From: Physcomitrium patens
Lineage: Eukaryota > Streptophyta > Bryopsida > Funariales > Funariaceae
Length of the DNA stretch: 64,000 nt
Assembly: GCF_000002425.4 (NCBI RefSeq)
Contig: NC_037270.1
Coordinates: 5,082,239 to 5,146,238 of the forward strand
Direction: 5' to 3'
Shown here piece by piece: positions 13,370 through 23,986 of the stretch. The position numbers and the translations under genes were made by a program. The notes beneath the pieces are model-generated. The model was not told the origin of the DNA, ran no database searches, and saw only the letters and a program-made list of their open reading frames with translations. The stretch's first letter is position 1. Every line of letters starts with the position of its first letter.

Positions 13370-14140
13370 AATTCACTTTGGTCTCCAGCCTGCTCAGCAA
13401 CTCACCCCGGTCTCCAGCCTGATCAGCAAAAGTGATAGCTAAGTCACCGATCCAGGCTGCCAATGGAATGAAAAGAACAGAGAATAATGAACATGTAACT
13501 TTGGAAAGTTAAAAAGACATGGGAACTGTTCTATTTATAGGTCCCAAAATGATTCTCCTGAGTAATCATGTTCCATTAAATCCCGTTTTCCAGATGCCCT
13601 CATTTCGTGATTATAATAACAACCATAAGTCTGAACGATTCTAAGAATATTCCAACAACCAGCTCCACTTCTCTGACCCCACGTCGGACTTTGTCCCCCG
13701 CCCCCCCCCCCGCCCAAACCCCGGACGACCAGCACAGAATTTCGGGTTACCCGTCATTTGCCGCACATCGACTCCAGACATTCCACGTGTTTCTGACAGG
13801 GGCCTTTTTTTTTCCACACAGTTGCTGAAGAAATGCGGTGAGTAGCGAGCAGAGTTCCATGGTTGAGGAACTGTGGGTTTGACTGGATGGGGGTGGATTG
13901 GATTACAATAAGATAGGGCCCGTAAAGCCGCGGCTCTCTTGTATGTAAGCTGGACTCCAAATTGTGGATCATAGGAGCCCGAGTACCAAGTCCCAAGTGA
14001 TAGACACGTATATATATATATATATATATATGCATATAAAGCAGAATCCGACATCCTTGCTAAACCAAAAGTACGTTGTTTGCATTCGAGCATGAGAAAG
14101 TAATTACAAAAGAGCTGAACCATTATCTTCCCTCCATAAT
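13370..14140. other. GC-richer patch with a short tandem repeat and an (AT)n run
   Basis: The phrase GGTCTCCAGCCTG occurs twice within 13380-13420 as a short tandem repeat. A poly-C run lies near 13700 and an (AT)n microsatellite at about 14011-14032. Open frames on the minus strand are not protein-like; one reads through the microsatellite as alternating Ile/Tyr. Possible promoter or exon remnant, no firm call. Confidence 0.3.
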
Positions 14141-14495
14141 ATCATCCTAGAAATGTAAATTTTATGTGTGTAAGAAGTCCACAAGTTCCTTTTTATTTTT
14201 TAATAGAGTTAATTTGAAGTATGAAGTTTATATCATTTTCGCTTTCTGAAACAGCTAATGTATCAGTATTTTTCTTAAAGGTAAACATTGTTTTATTGTG
14301 ATGGAAAATGCCTTCATCTAATTTTACATGACTTGTTTAAGGATGCACATAGATAAATAAATAAATAGAAGTATTCAATACTTCCAAACTATAATTTTGT
14401 TTGATATTTACGGTTGGACAAATGTTTTACAACATTAATTTTGGAATAGTAGACAAGTTAATTTTATAAAAGTATATCTATTTATTAATAAAAAA
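14140..14495. other. AT-rich flank next to the transposon nest, nothing recognised
   Basis: There is no LTR end or coding remnant in this stretch. The first recognisable gypsy gag sequence begins near 14500. Confidence 0.4.
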
Positions 14496-14499
14496 ACAA

Positions 14500-16060
14500 G
14501 ATTGAGATGAAAATTTTGCAATAAAGCAATCGAACAATAATATTATATGCTTTATAATTTTGATAACTTGCAATTGATATTAAGTAAGATAATGTTGCAC
14601 TTATTAATCAATTTTTCCACGGATTATAATATGAGGTAAAAAAATTGATGCACAACTTACCTAATCTCCAAACATTGAATCAAATAATTAACTTTGTTAT
14701 GAAATGTGACAATTAAATTTTAAAATTTTAATTTTAGAATTGCACAAGTACTCTTTAATAGTACTATAATTCAATGGAAACACCAATGTCTCCTCAATAC
14801 GTATATTTGAAAGTAGAGGATATACAAATTGATGCAATACATTTTAAACTTCTTACTGAGTAAAAAAAGACTTGTTGTTGTCAGGCATGATTGTACTTAT
14901 TATAATCCAAGGATATTATTTAATATTCTTTAAAGAATCAACACAACCACAAATTGAAGAGTACAGCTATAAAAAAAAATAATATGATAAAAAAAAAGTT
15001 TATCCAACTACAATAGGAACTATGAAGCTCAAACCTTCTATAATATCTAGCAAAGGTCCTATTTTCTTCTTAGAATCATCTCTTTGTTTTACAATAAATA
15101 TTATTTTAGAACCCAAACATCACAAAGCCTCTACCTTATAAGATTTAGGAGCCTCAATGTATTTCTTAGATGAAGAATTTATTAAAAGATATAACATATT
15201 TTTAGTGAAGTAAACTAAATTTGTTCACGTAGAAGTCATAGATGGTCATCCATTATTTTTAAAAGATCTTATTCATGAAATCCTTCCTATAGAAGTAACA
15301 ACTAATGGTTATAGTAGCTTTATAATATTTTATATCATTAGATCTTTTTCTAATCTAGTCATTTTAGATTTATCATGGCTAAAAATATATAATTCTAAAA
15401 TAGATTGAATTTTTTATAGTCTTAATTTTTTTGAAAGTATAACTAAGAGTGTAATTAATCAAGTAAAAAGTCATATAATTAGTGCAACTAATCTTATATT
15501 TGTAAATACAATAGCTTTCTTGTACACTACAAAAAAAAGATTATCTTATATTATTTGTGCCACACTTATTTCTAATGGTGAAAACACTTCAAGTGGCATT
15601 CTAAGTCAATATCAAGATTTTCAAGATGAATTTGAAAAGAAGAATGCGCATACTCTATCAAAATATTATTCTTATGAGTGCTAAATTGACCTTCAAGAAG
15701 GAACTCAATTGCCATTTGGACCAATTTATAGTTTATTACAAAATGAGTTAGCTGAATTCAAAGAATATATTAAAGTGAATCTAGCCAAAAACTTCATGTG
15801 CCATTTCATATCTCCAAAAAGAGCTCTAATTTTATTTATGAAGAAAAAAGATAGATCATTACAGATATATGTCAATTATCAAAGACTCAACAAAATCACC
15901 GTTAAGAATAAGTACTTGCTATCTTTGATATCTAAACTTCTTAATTAGTTGAATCAAACTAAAAAATATATAAAAATAGATCTATGAGGAGCATACAATC
16001 TAGTATATATTAATAAAGAGACAAATAAAAGATTGCATTTCAAACTAGATATGGACATTT
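14500..16060 (+). pseudogene. Element C, left piece: gypsy gag end, protease and RT start (decayed)
   Basis: Sequence from about 14500 aligns with the second half of element B gag, then with its protease region near 15140-15260 and its RT start. The clearest frame is 15709-15948, with MPFGPIYSLLQNELAEF and a LAKNF...KKKDRS segment matching the RT N-terminus of B. Many stops interrupt it. The 5' LTR and gag start are missing, so C is 5'-truncated. At 16060 the pol sequence stops in RT because element B has inserted; it resumes at 28598, with a CATTT duplication at both sides (16056-16060 and 28598-28602). Confidence 0.85.
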
Positions 16061-16621
16061 TATCATGGACATAATCATATAAGCTAGTAATTACATATAC
16101 AAATAGGTAGAAATAAGTAAAAGTAGGTAAAAATAAGTTAATTCTATAGTATTTAATATGAAAGCTTCCTAGAAGCTTTATAGACGTTGCTTTGACTTCA
16201 TAGGTGTCTTTAATTGACTTTCAGGATTCAAAACGTGGTCAACAAGTTGGCCATGTGCCACACATGTTGTTAGCTTGAAGATCAAGCTAACTATATGGCC
16301 CACACATAGAAAAACTTGCCTTGTAAGTTAAAGCATGTGTTCTACAAAGTCAACACATATTGGAGGTCCTATAGAACGTCGCCACGTAGCTCCTAGTTAG
16401 ATAGTATATATAGAGACAAGAGTGAAGGCTTCTTCGCTCTTGTCAACTCCTTTCTTGCTTCCAGTCTAGTTTTAAGGGTCTCTAGTTTTCTTGTCTTTTG
16501 GCAATAGCCATTCCAGTTTTTCTTTCAAAATACATACTTGTTTATTTATATTTTGTTACCTTTCTTTGAGTGAAGGCTCACTTGTCTGAATTGTTTTTTC
16601 ATCGAGTTCTTGTCCTTCACA
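16061..16621 (+). repeat. Element B 5' LTR
   Basis: Starts TATCATGGACATAATCATAT, decayed from TGTCACGGACATA in the 3' LTR, and ends TGTCCTTCACA. A TATA-like TAGTATATATAGAGAC lies near 16402. The ends form the short inverted repeat TGTC...GACA typical of this family. Confidence 0.9.
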
Positions 16622-16749
16622 GATTGACAAGAGTACACCTACAATATCAATGCTTTGTCTAATCTTGATTAAGAGTGGATTACCCTTTTTTTTTGATAAG
16701 ATATAAGCATATTAGAAGTTGCGGATTACCCTCTTCTAAACTGATATTG
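16622..16749 (+). other. Element B leader, left part
   Basis: Begins GATTGACAAGAG right after the LTR; a degenerate version of the tRNA-Met-type primer site (AATATCAATGCT) follows about 20 bp in. The leader is split by element A at the TATTG target and resumes at 22893. Confidence 0.7.
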
Positions 16750-17172
16750 TGTCACGGACACAAAATACAGACTTGAAATCTAACAAGAAGTTCAAGAAGA
16801 AGTGGCAAAACTAGATTAAACAGATGATTACAAGAACAACACCAGAAAGGTGAGCTAGAACTCCAAGAGATGTGTTGTCGAGACTGAAGAACCCTTCAGC
16901 CTCGACTCCTATATATACTACTGAATAGGAAGCTTCTCGAGCTACTTCCGCTAACAAGGACGCTTCTCCAACAACTTCTAGTAATTAGAAAACTTCTCGA
17001 GCAACTTCCTAGAATCTATCAAAATATTCTAGAACCTTCTAAGAGAATCTTTAGGGAATATTCTAAGAATCTTCTAGAACCTTCTAAAGGAATCTTTAGA
17101 GAATCTTTAGAGAATCTTTAGAGAATATTTTAGAAGAATATTCGAAGAATCTTCCAATGTATGTCCATGACA
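16750..17172 (-). repeat. Element A 3' LTR
   Basis: On the plus strand it runs from TGTCACGGACAC to TGTCCATGACA. It aligns with 22477-22887 over its whole length with about 4-5% differences by eye and one extra copy of a 12-bp AGAATCTTT-type unit (near 17080-17130), which explains 423 versus 411 bp. A TATA-like TATATATAG occurs near 16910. Confidence 0.93.
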
Positions 17173-17190
17173 TCACCTCCTCTTCTAGCT
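17173..17190 (-). promoter_or_regulatory. Element A polypurine tract
   Basis: On the minus strand AGAAGAGGAGGTGA directly precedes the 3' LTR start, as expected for the plus-strand primer of reverse transcription. Confidence 0.75.
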
Positions 17191-17221
17191 TCGAGGTCTC
17201 CGAGAAGCAATGTGTTATCAG

Positions 17222-17569
17222 TCAATACCAACGCAAGAAAATGAAAATCTGTCGCATCACATCCGCTATGAATTCCAATTGTTGTTCGCGAGGCAAATGA
17301 TTCATCGGCCCTTGGAGCCAACGGTAGTGACCAACACCTTCAACCTCTGATCAAGCGTGGACTTCTGTGTCTTCATTGTGAAACTGTCCTCCAAACACAC
17401 CTTCTGGCTGACCGTCGTAGGCAGGCTCGACCTCAAATACAATTACTAGCGATCTGTTGCTCGGTATCCTCCGACGTCGTCGTGGTGCAGGCGGTTCTTC
17501 ATCTCGCGGTCATCTTCGTGAGCTAGTCGCTTGAGATGACATAACAAGTGTAGTATCTTGACTATCCAT
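17222..17569 (-). pseudogene. Element A ORF3: extra gene between pol and 3' LTR, unknown function
   Basis: A frame from ATG 17569 to 17222 (116 codons including the stop) has two internal TGA codons (17512-17510 and 17353-17351). It contains LVIVFEVEPAYDG and, beyond the second TGA, HYRWLQGPMNHLPREQ. The same motifs in the same order occur in the corresponding place of element B (LVIVLEVETTPDG; YYRWLRGPINHLRREQ) and in C and D. Many A/B differences are at third codon positions, so the ORF was probably translated. There is no transmembrane segment, zinc finger or known domain, so it is not env-like. Many Ty3/gypsy elements lack such an ORF. Confidence 0.7.
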
Positions 17570-17695
17570 GTCCAAAGGCTAAAATGATGAGAGCAAACTA
17601 TAGTTGCTAACAAAGTTCTACACTATCGAACTATGGGTTTTGGAGGTGCCCTCCTCCCTTTTTATGCTACTTGATGAGCAAGCTTCAGCAAGAAG

Positions 17696-20600
17696 CTATC
17701 GTTGAATCGGCTTAGGTTTATGAGGATATCGTTGATGAAATTCTTGTACCTTTTTAGGCGCATTGGCAAGATTTTCGGCACGCTCCCACGTTCGTTCATT
17801 GATGTCGTATCCACTCCAATGCACTAAATACTCCAATTTTCTTCTATTACGCCGTGAATCTAGTACCTTTTCCACCTCGTATTCCTCATGGTTTTCAATT
17901 TCGATACTTGGTGGCGGACTTTGTACTCTTTGGGGAAAAGCTGACTCTCGATAAGGTTCCAACAAAGACACGTGAAAGACTGGATGTACCTTCATAGTAG
18001 CTGGTAACTCCAGACGATATGCCACCGGATTGATCTGCTTCCCGATAACAAATGGCCTTAATCTCCAATAGTCCAATTTGTCACATGGCCGCTTGGTCTT
18101 GATATTCCGTCGAAGAAGCCATACTTTACTTCCAACTTTAAAAGTAGGTGCCTCATTTCGATATTTATCTGCAGATGCCTTGTAACTCTCTTGGGCAGAT
18201 TGCAATTGAAGCTTCAACGTCGCTTGAAGCTCCGATAATTGCTTCACAAATCCTTCAGCTGCTGGGTTGTTATTTGCTGAAGAACTCAATAAATCGAGCT
18301 TGGGGTGGTATCCGTAGTTGGAGAAGAATGGTGTTTGTTGAGTTGACGCATGAAGAGTGTTGTTGTATGCGAACTCAGCAAGCGGTAGATATGCAGTCCA
18401 ATCATCTTGTTGATAGTTGATGCTGCATCGTAAATATTGCTCCAAAACTTGATTCACCCGCTCCGTTTGACCGTCAGTTTGAGGATGAAAAGCCGAAGAG
18501 AGCTTAATATCCACCTTCAATATCTCAAAGAGGGACCTCCAAAACTTGGATACAAACTGAGTACCTCGATCCGACACGATATCATCTGGTAGGCCATGAT
18601 AACGATATATGTTATTAAGAAAGAGTCTTATGGTGTCTTCACTTGACGATGTTTTCTTGCAAGGCACGAAATGCGCCATCTTTGTAAATCGATCCACCAC
18701 AACAAAGATGCTGTCAAATGAATTCGATGGCGGTAGGTCCGTAATGAAGTCCATAGAAACTGAAGACCATGGTCGGTGCGGAATAGGCAATGGCTGGAGA
18801 AGTCCATACGGACGATGTCGAGGGATCTTGGATCTTGAACAAACATCACAAGAAAGGACAAATTCCTTCACATCCTTCCACATTTGGGGCCACCAAAAAT
18901 CTCATGAAATGAGCTCCAAAGTCTTGTTGAATCCAAAATGTCCCGCAGCTGGAAAGTCGTGGCGAGATTGAAGTACTCAGAGTCGAGTTGGTCCTTTCGG
19001 GATATACAACCGCTCCTCAAAATACAGAAGATCTCCCTCCACCTTAAACTTGTCATTATCGACACGTTGTTTGATGTTAAGAGCTATAGAATCCTCAATG
19101 GTCGCAGTACGTACCTCGCTGAGGAAGCCGTCATCGATAGTTGCAACAGTAGCAAAAATCCTGAATTTTTCTGGTTTCAACAATGTTGTACATTGTTGCT
19201 CAAACGCTGCTTCTCCAGCCTTTGGCGCAAGATACGATCTCCTCGATAATGCGTCAGATAATCCTTGCTGTTTTTCAGGGCGGTAGGTGATAATAAAGTC
19301 AAATCGTGATAGAGACATATTCCATCGAGCTTGACGACGATTCAAAATTCGAGCTGTCATGAAGTACTCCAAATTCTTGTGGTCCGTATAAACAGTCACT
19401 GGATGTGCAGCTCCTTCGAGGAAGTGACGCCACTCTTGGAAGGCATCCACTATAGCAAGCAGCTCTTTGTCGTGGATCTCGTAGTTGATCTCAGCAGTAG
19501 AGAACTTCCGTGAATAGAACGCAACTGGGTGAAGCTTCTTGTCTATGCCCATCTGTGAAAGCACAGCTCCCAAAGCAAAATCTGAAGCATCGGTCTCTAA
19601 ATAGAAAGCCTTTGCAAAGTCAGGGTGTACCAAGATTGGAGCCGTAGTGAATGCCGTCTTGAGATCTTGAAATGCTTTTGCTGCTTGTGATCCCCATTCG
19701 AGCTTGTCTTTGCTTGTTAGACGCGTGAGTGGTGCAGCAACTTGAGAATAATTCTTGATGAAGATCCGATAGAAGTTAGCAAATCCAAGAAAACACTGAA
19801 CATCTCTAACCGTCTTCGGAACTTCCCAAGATATAATTGCTTCTACCTTTTTTGGATCCATCTTCAAGCCCTCTGTAGTCGCAATGAAGCCCAAAAATTC
19901 CATCTCATTCTGGTGAAATTGACACTTCTCCAACTTGGCGTAGAGTCCTCGTTCGCGTAGTTTTTCAAGAACCAAACAAACGTGCTTCTCATGTTCTTCT
20001 TCATTCTTGGAAAATATCAAAATATCATCCAGATAGATGACAACAAAGTCATCGAGGTACTCCCGAAAGATGTCGTTCATCATATGCTGAAAGACCGCTG
20101 GAGCATTGGTAAGACCAAAAGGCATGACATTGTACTCAAAATGGCCATACCTTGTACGAAAGGCAGTCTTCCATTCATCTCCTTCTTTGATTCGCACAAG
20201 GTTGTAGGCTCCTCTTAAATCAATCTTTGTAAAAATCCTTGCACGTCCAAGTTGATCTAAAAGGCCGGAGATCAAAGGTAAGGAATAGCGATTTTTCTTG
20301 GTCACCTTGTTGAGTCCTCGGTAGTCCACGCACATCCGCAGTGAGCCATCCTTTTTCTTCACGAATAGGATTGGTGCTCCAGCTGGCGACTTTGAATGTC
20401 GAATAAAATTCTTGGCTAGATTCTCATCGATGTACTTCCGCAATTCTGCCAACTCCATCTGCGATAGGTTGTATATTGGACCAAAAGGTGGTTGCGCTCC
20501 TTCCTCTAAGTCTATGGCGCAATCATATGGTCGATGTTCCGGCAGTATATCGGCGTTCTTCTTCTGAAACACGTCTTCAAAATCCCTATATTGCTCTGGT

Positions 20601-21166
20601 ATATTCGATGTTGAGATATTCTCGCCGCTAGTTGGAGCTGCATAAATGACAAATGGTGCGCCTTCCTTGGACGATCTTAGGAGCGCTCTCGCTCCAATAA
20701 ACATGGATTTCTTCATGTAGGTTCTACCAACAGGTTTATTATTATTTTTTTCAGGAAATGTTATCCTTCGTAGCCTCCAATCAATGGACGGATTATGATC
20801 TTCTAACCAAGAAAGACCAAGGATAACAAGGCTTGATGGAGTTCTAATAATATTAAAAACAACGTGACTACTATGGTCCTTAAACACCACTTCTATAGGT
20901 TCTGATTCGTGGGTAACGTTGCCTGACAATAAGGGTCGTCCATCTATCACCTCTACGTGAACAGGTTTGGACTTCTGTACTAAACGGATCTTGTGGCGTT
21001 TAGCAAACTCTTCATCTAAAAAACAAGTAGATGCCCCCGAATCCAATAAAGCTAAAGTTTTTTGTTTTTGAGGGCCTAAAAACAAAGGAATTGTAAAGCA
21101 ACGGGCAGGTTGGACAGAGAAGGAGGAACCTGATTGTTGTCGTGATATTAGATTGTCCAGCCGCAC
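17696..21166 (-). pseudogene. pol: Element A pol: protease, reverse transcriptase, RNase H, integrase, chromodomain
   Basis: One frame of about 1157 codons with two TGA stops (18979-18977 and near 18904). Domains from the N-terminus: aspartic protease LLDSGAS (residues 41-47), RT about 250-430 with YLDD at 378-381, RNase H about 522-640 (ETDASDFALGAVLSQ, HDKELLAIV, YTDHKNLEYF), integrase zinc-binding end (CDVC), DDE core (SMDFITDLP, SDRGTQF, FHPQTDGQTERVNQ), then a chromodomain with EYEVEKVLD, LVHWSGYD and TWERAENL that keeps its aromatic residues. The polyprotein would make cDNA in cytoplasmic particles and integrate it; chromodomains direct integration toward marked chromatin. Both stops would truncate it before or within integrase. 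Confidence 0.93.
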
Positions 21167-22172
21167 GGTTCCTATGTGGCTGGGCGTCGTCGTTTTCCGG
21201 AATCATCGCACTTCTAGTCTTGACAGGGTGCCAATTTTGCTTCTTTGGGCAATTTCCAACCTTGTGACCTTCTTCTCCACAATACAAACATAACCCATCC
21301 TCCATACGCCGTTTCTTCTCTGTTGGAGTAAGAGATCGGACACGCGCCGTGTCGATTTGCATGTCTGTTGCCTCCGAATGTGAGTTTAAGCTATTTGCAG
21401 ACATAGTCACGTCGTAACGAGTCATTTGGTGTCTTGGACGTTGGTCTTGGCGACGTTGGAATAGGCGGTTGTCACACTTTACAGCTTGGCTAATAGCTTC
21501 GTTGAGCATTTGAGGATCAGGAAGAGATAACAGCAAGTCCTTCACATCATCCTTCAAGCCTCAATAAAACTGACTCACCAATGCCTCTTCACCCCAATTA
21601 ATGTCACTTGCCAATTGTCTGAAATCCGAGGCATAGACTGATGCAGAGCGTGTTCCTTGTCGTAGCGATCGGATCTTTGTTGTAGCCCATCGAACTTTAT
21701 CATGCTCGCCAAATGCTTCTGCAAACGCCTCCAAGAACGTTTCAAAGTTGCTCAGGATTGGCGATTGCTTCTTGAACAAGGGAGTAAACCAAGACAGAGC
21801 TTGTGCTGTAAGCAAGGTTCCAACAAGCCCAACACGCGCTTCCTCCGTCGGATAACGTTCGGGCTGTAAAATTGTTATCAACCTGATTTGGTTGACAAAA
21901 CCTCGAAAGTTGGAACGAGTTCCATCAAACTTATTCGGAAGACTAACTCGAGGCTCCTTTCGTTGTAGGACTACTCGATCTTGTTGAAGTGAAGGTAGAA
22001 CTGCTTCTTCTGGCGCAGAAGTTTGAGGCTGATATGCTTTAGATGGCGCTATCCCAGATGCTCCATTATTATGGAGTCCTACCATGACTCCTTCGATCTC
22101 TTTTGTCCTATGTGACAACGAGGCAAGAGCATTTATGATGGCGTCTAGTTTGGATTCCAAACTTTCAGCCAT
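21012..22172 (-). pseudogene. gag: Element A gag with CCHC zinc knuckle, one in-frame TGA
   Basis: Frame from ATG 22172 (MAESLESKLDAI) to 21012, 387 codons including the stop, broken by TGA at 21563-21561 in a VSQFY-stop-GLKDD context. The N-terminal region looks coiled, the middle (KFDGTRSNFRGFVNQI...ALSWF...FGEHDK) is the retrotransposon capsid domain, and the C-terminal part has an intact zinc knuckle CLYCGEEGHKVGNC. Pol overlaps its end in another frame. Compared with B, C and D, which share CTACAATAG at this point, A lacks one base (CCACATAGG), which alters the gag end. Confidence 0.9.
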
Positions 22173-22440
22173 TTTAACGTCTTAACCTTCGGTTAACCTT
22201 TAGAAAGAAGAAAAAAGAGTTTTGACAAGTGGACAATATTGGTTCAGAGGAGATTACTCCGCAACCTCTAAAACGCCTTAAGACTCCAAGATGAGGGGTA
22301 ATCCACTCTCTCCAAGAAGAATAAGGCTCCAATATTGAGAAAGAAGAGATACCAGTTTAGAGGAGGGTAATCCGCAACCTCTAAAACACTAGCACACCTT
22401 CAAGAAGAGGGGTAATCCACTCTCTAACAAGAAGGAACTA

Positions 22441-22453
22441 GCTCTGATACCAG
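22441..22453 (-). promoter_or_regulatory. Element A primer-binding-like site (tRNA-iMet type), offset from the LTR
   Basis: On the minus strand TGGTATCAGAGCT matches the usual plant tRNA-iMet primer site, but starts 23 bp inside the LTR border at 22477 rather than next to it. The intervening bases begin GTTTGTCGAGACTGC. Confidence 0.6.
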
Positions 22454-22476
22454 TGAAAATGCAGTCTCGACAAACT

Positions 22477-22887
22477 GTCACGGACACAAAATATAGACTT
22501 GAAATCTAACAAGAAGTTCAAGAAGAAGTGGCAGAACTAGATTAAACAGATGAGTACAAGAACAACACCAGAAAGGTGAGCTAGAACTCCAAGAGATGTG
22601 TTGTCGAGACTGAAGAACCCTTCAGCCTGGACTCCTATATATACTACTGAATAGGAAGCTTCTCGAGCTACTTCCGCTAACTAGGACGCTTCTCCAACAA
22701 CTTCTACTAATTAGGAAACTTCTCGAGCAACTTCCTAGAATCTATAAGAATATTCTAGAACCTTTTAAGAGAATCTTTAGGGAATATTCTAAGAATCTTC
22801 TAGAATCTTCTAAAGGAATCTTTAGAAAATCTTTAGAAAATATTCTAGAAGAATATTTGAAGAATCTTCCAATGTATGTCCATGACA
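22477..22887 (-). repeat. Element A 5' LTR
   Basis: It aligns with 16750-17172 and has the same TGTC...GACA ends. On the minus strand it starts TGTCATGGACATAC. It is followed by the TATTG duplication. Confidence 0.93.
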
Positions 22888-22892
22888 TATTG

Positions 22893-22976
22893 TCCTTAGT
22901 ATTTTCTTTGTTCGCAAGTCCTGTCTTATATTTGTCTTGAGCGATATTAGATATCTTCTCTCTTCTAAGTGTTATC
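22893..22976 (+). other. Element B leader, right part
   Basis: Continues the leader interrupted at 16749 and leads to the gag ATG at 22977. Confidence 0.7.
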
Positions 22977-23983
22977 ATGGCAGAACTTATTGAAATGAAG
23001 AGTACAATGGCAAGAATGCAAGAGGAATTGAGGGAGTTAATGCTTGCGATGCATCAATTCAATTTACCACCACAAGGAGTAACAAGATTGGCAGGAAGTG
23101 AAGATATAGAAATGGTTGGAGCTGCTTCATCATCTGCACCAAACCATGTCCTTTCTCCTATGGTGGAACGCCCTTCAAATGTTAGAGAATCAAGAATTAT
23201 CCTATTCGAGAAGTTTGACGGCATCAGATCCAAGTTTTGAGGATTTATCAATCAAGTGCAACTTGTGATTGAACTTCAACTCCAAAGCTATCCAACTCCA
23301 GGATCGCAAGTTAGATTCATTGGTACGCTTCTTTCAGGTTCAGCACTATCGTGGTTTTCATCTTTTCTTGAACGACAAGATTCAATATTGGATAATCTAG
23401 AGGTTTTTTTGGCAGAGTTTTGATCCATGTATGGAAAACATGATGCAATTCGTGTTGCAACCAATAAGATTCATATTTTACAACAAGGCAATCGATCAGA
23501 ACGTTATATGCTTCACAATTTTGACAACTTGCAACTGATATCAAGTGGGATGATGCTGCACTTATTAGTCAATTTCTCCACGGATTACAATATGAGGTAA
23601 AAAAATTAATGCTCAACTTACTTGATCCTCAAACATTGAATCAAGCAATTGACCTTGTTGTGAAGTGCGACAATCGCCTTTTTGAATTCTAATGTGAGAA
23701 CCGTACAAGTGGACCTCAACATTACTATAATTCAATGGCAACACCAACACCTCTTCAACACATACATTCGGAAGTAGAGGATATGCAAATTGATGTAGTA
23801 CGTTTCAAACCTCTTATTGAGCAAGAAAAGACTCGTCATCATCAAGAAGGATTATGTTTTTATTGTGGAGAACCTAAGCACACTGCTCAACATTATCCAA
23901 TGAAACGACACAATCACAAAATGACGAGTATGGCTGTGAAAGAAGATAATATGTCAGAAAACAAGTTTGTCCAGCTACAATAG
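22977..23983 (+). pseudogene. gag: Element B gag (decayed)
   Basis: Starts with MAELIEMKSTMARM, predicted coiled, and continues through the capsid region (EKFDGIRSKF, ALSWFSSF) with TGA stops near 23238 and 23421 and a frame change near 23530. The zinc knuckle is LCFYCGEPKHTAQHYP, in which the last cysteine has become tyrosine. The frame ends in CTACAATAG at about 23983 and pol continues one base back, an arrangement shared with C and D. Confidence 0.88.
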
Positions 23984-23986
23984 GGA

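Larger units (their letters stand above)
16750..22887 (-). mobile_element. Element A: Ty3/gypsy chromovirus, complete outline, youngest insertion
   Basis: Two LTRs (22477-22887 as 5', 16750-17172 as 3') enclose gag, pol and ORF3 on the minus strand. The duplication TATTG flanks it exactly (16745-16749 and 22888-22892). Gene order is gag, protease, RT, RNase H, integrase, chromodomain, ORF3. It is the least decayed copy: pol is open apart from two TGA codons and gag from one TGA. RT sequence is of the fungal Tcn1/MAGGY style (YNVMPFGLTNAPAVFQ), a group also reported from mosses and lycophytes. Confidence 0.95.

Noticed and set aside
13641-14123. Minus-strand 160-codon frame near the GC-rich patch
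   Set aside because: It reads through an (AT)n microsatellite as Ile-Tyr repeats and has no recognisable domain.
17222-17569. ORF3 as an env-like gene
   Set aside because: No signal peptide, transmembrane segment or glycoprotein features are visible in any of the copies.
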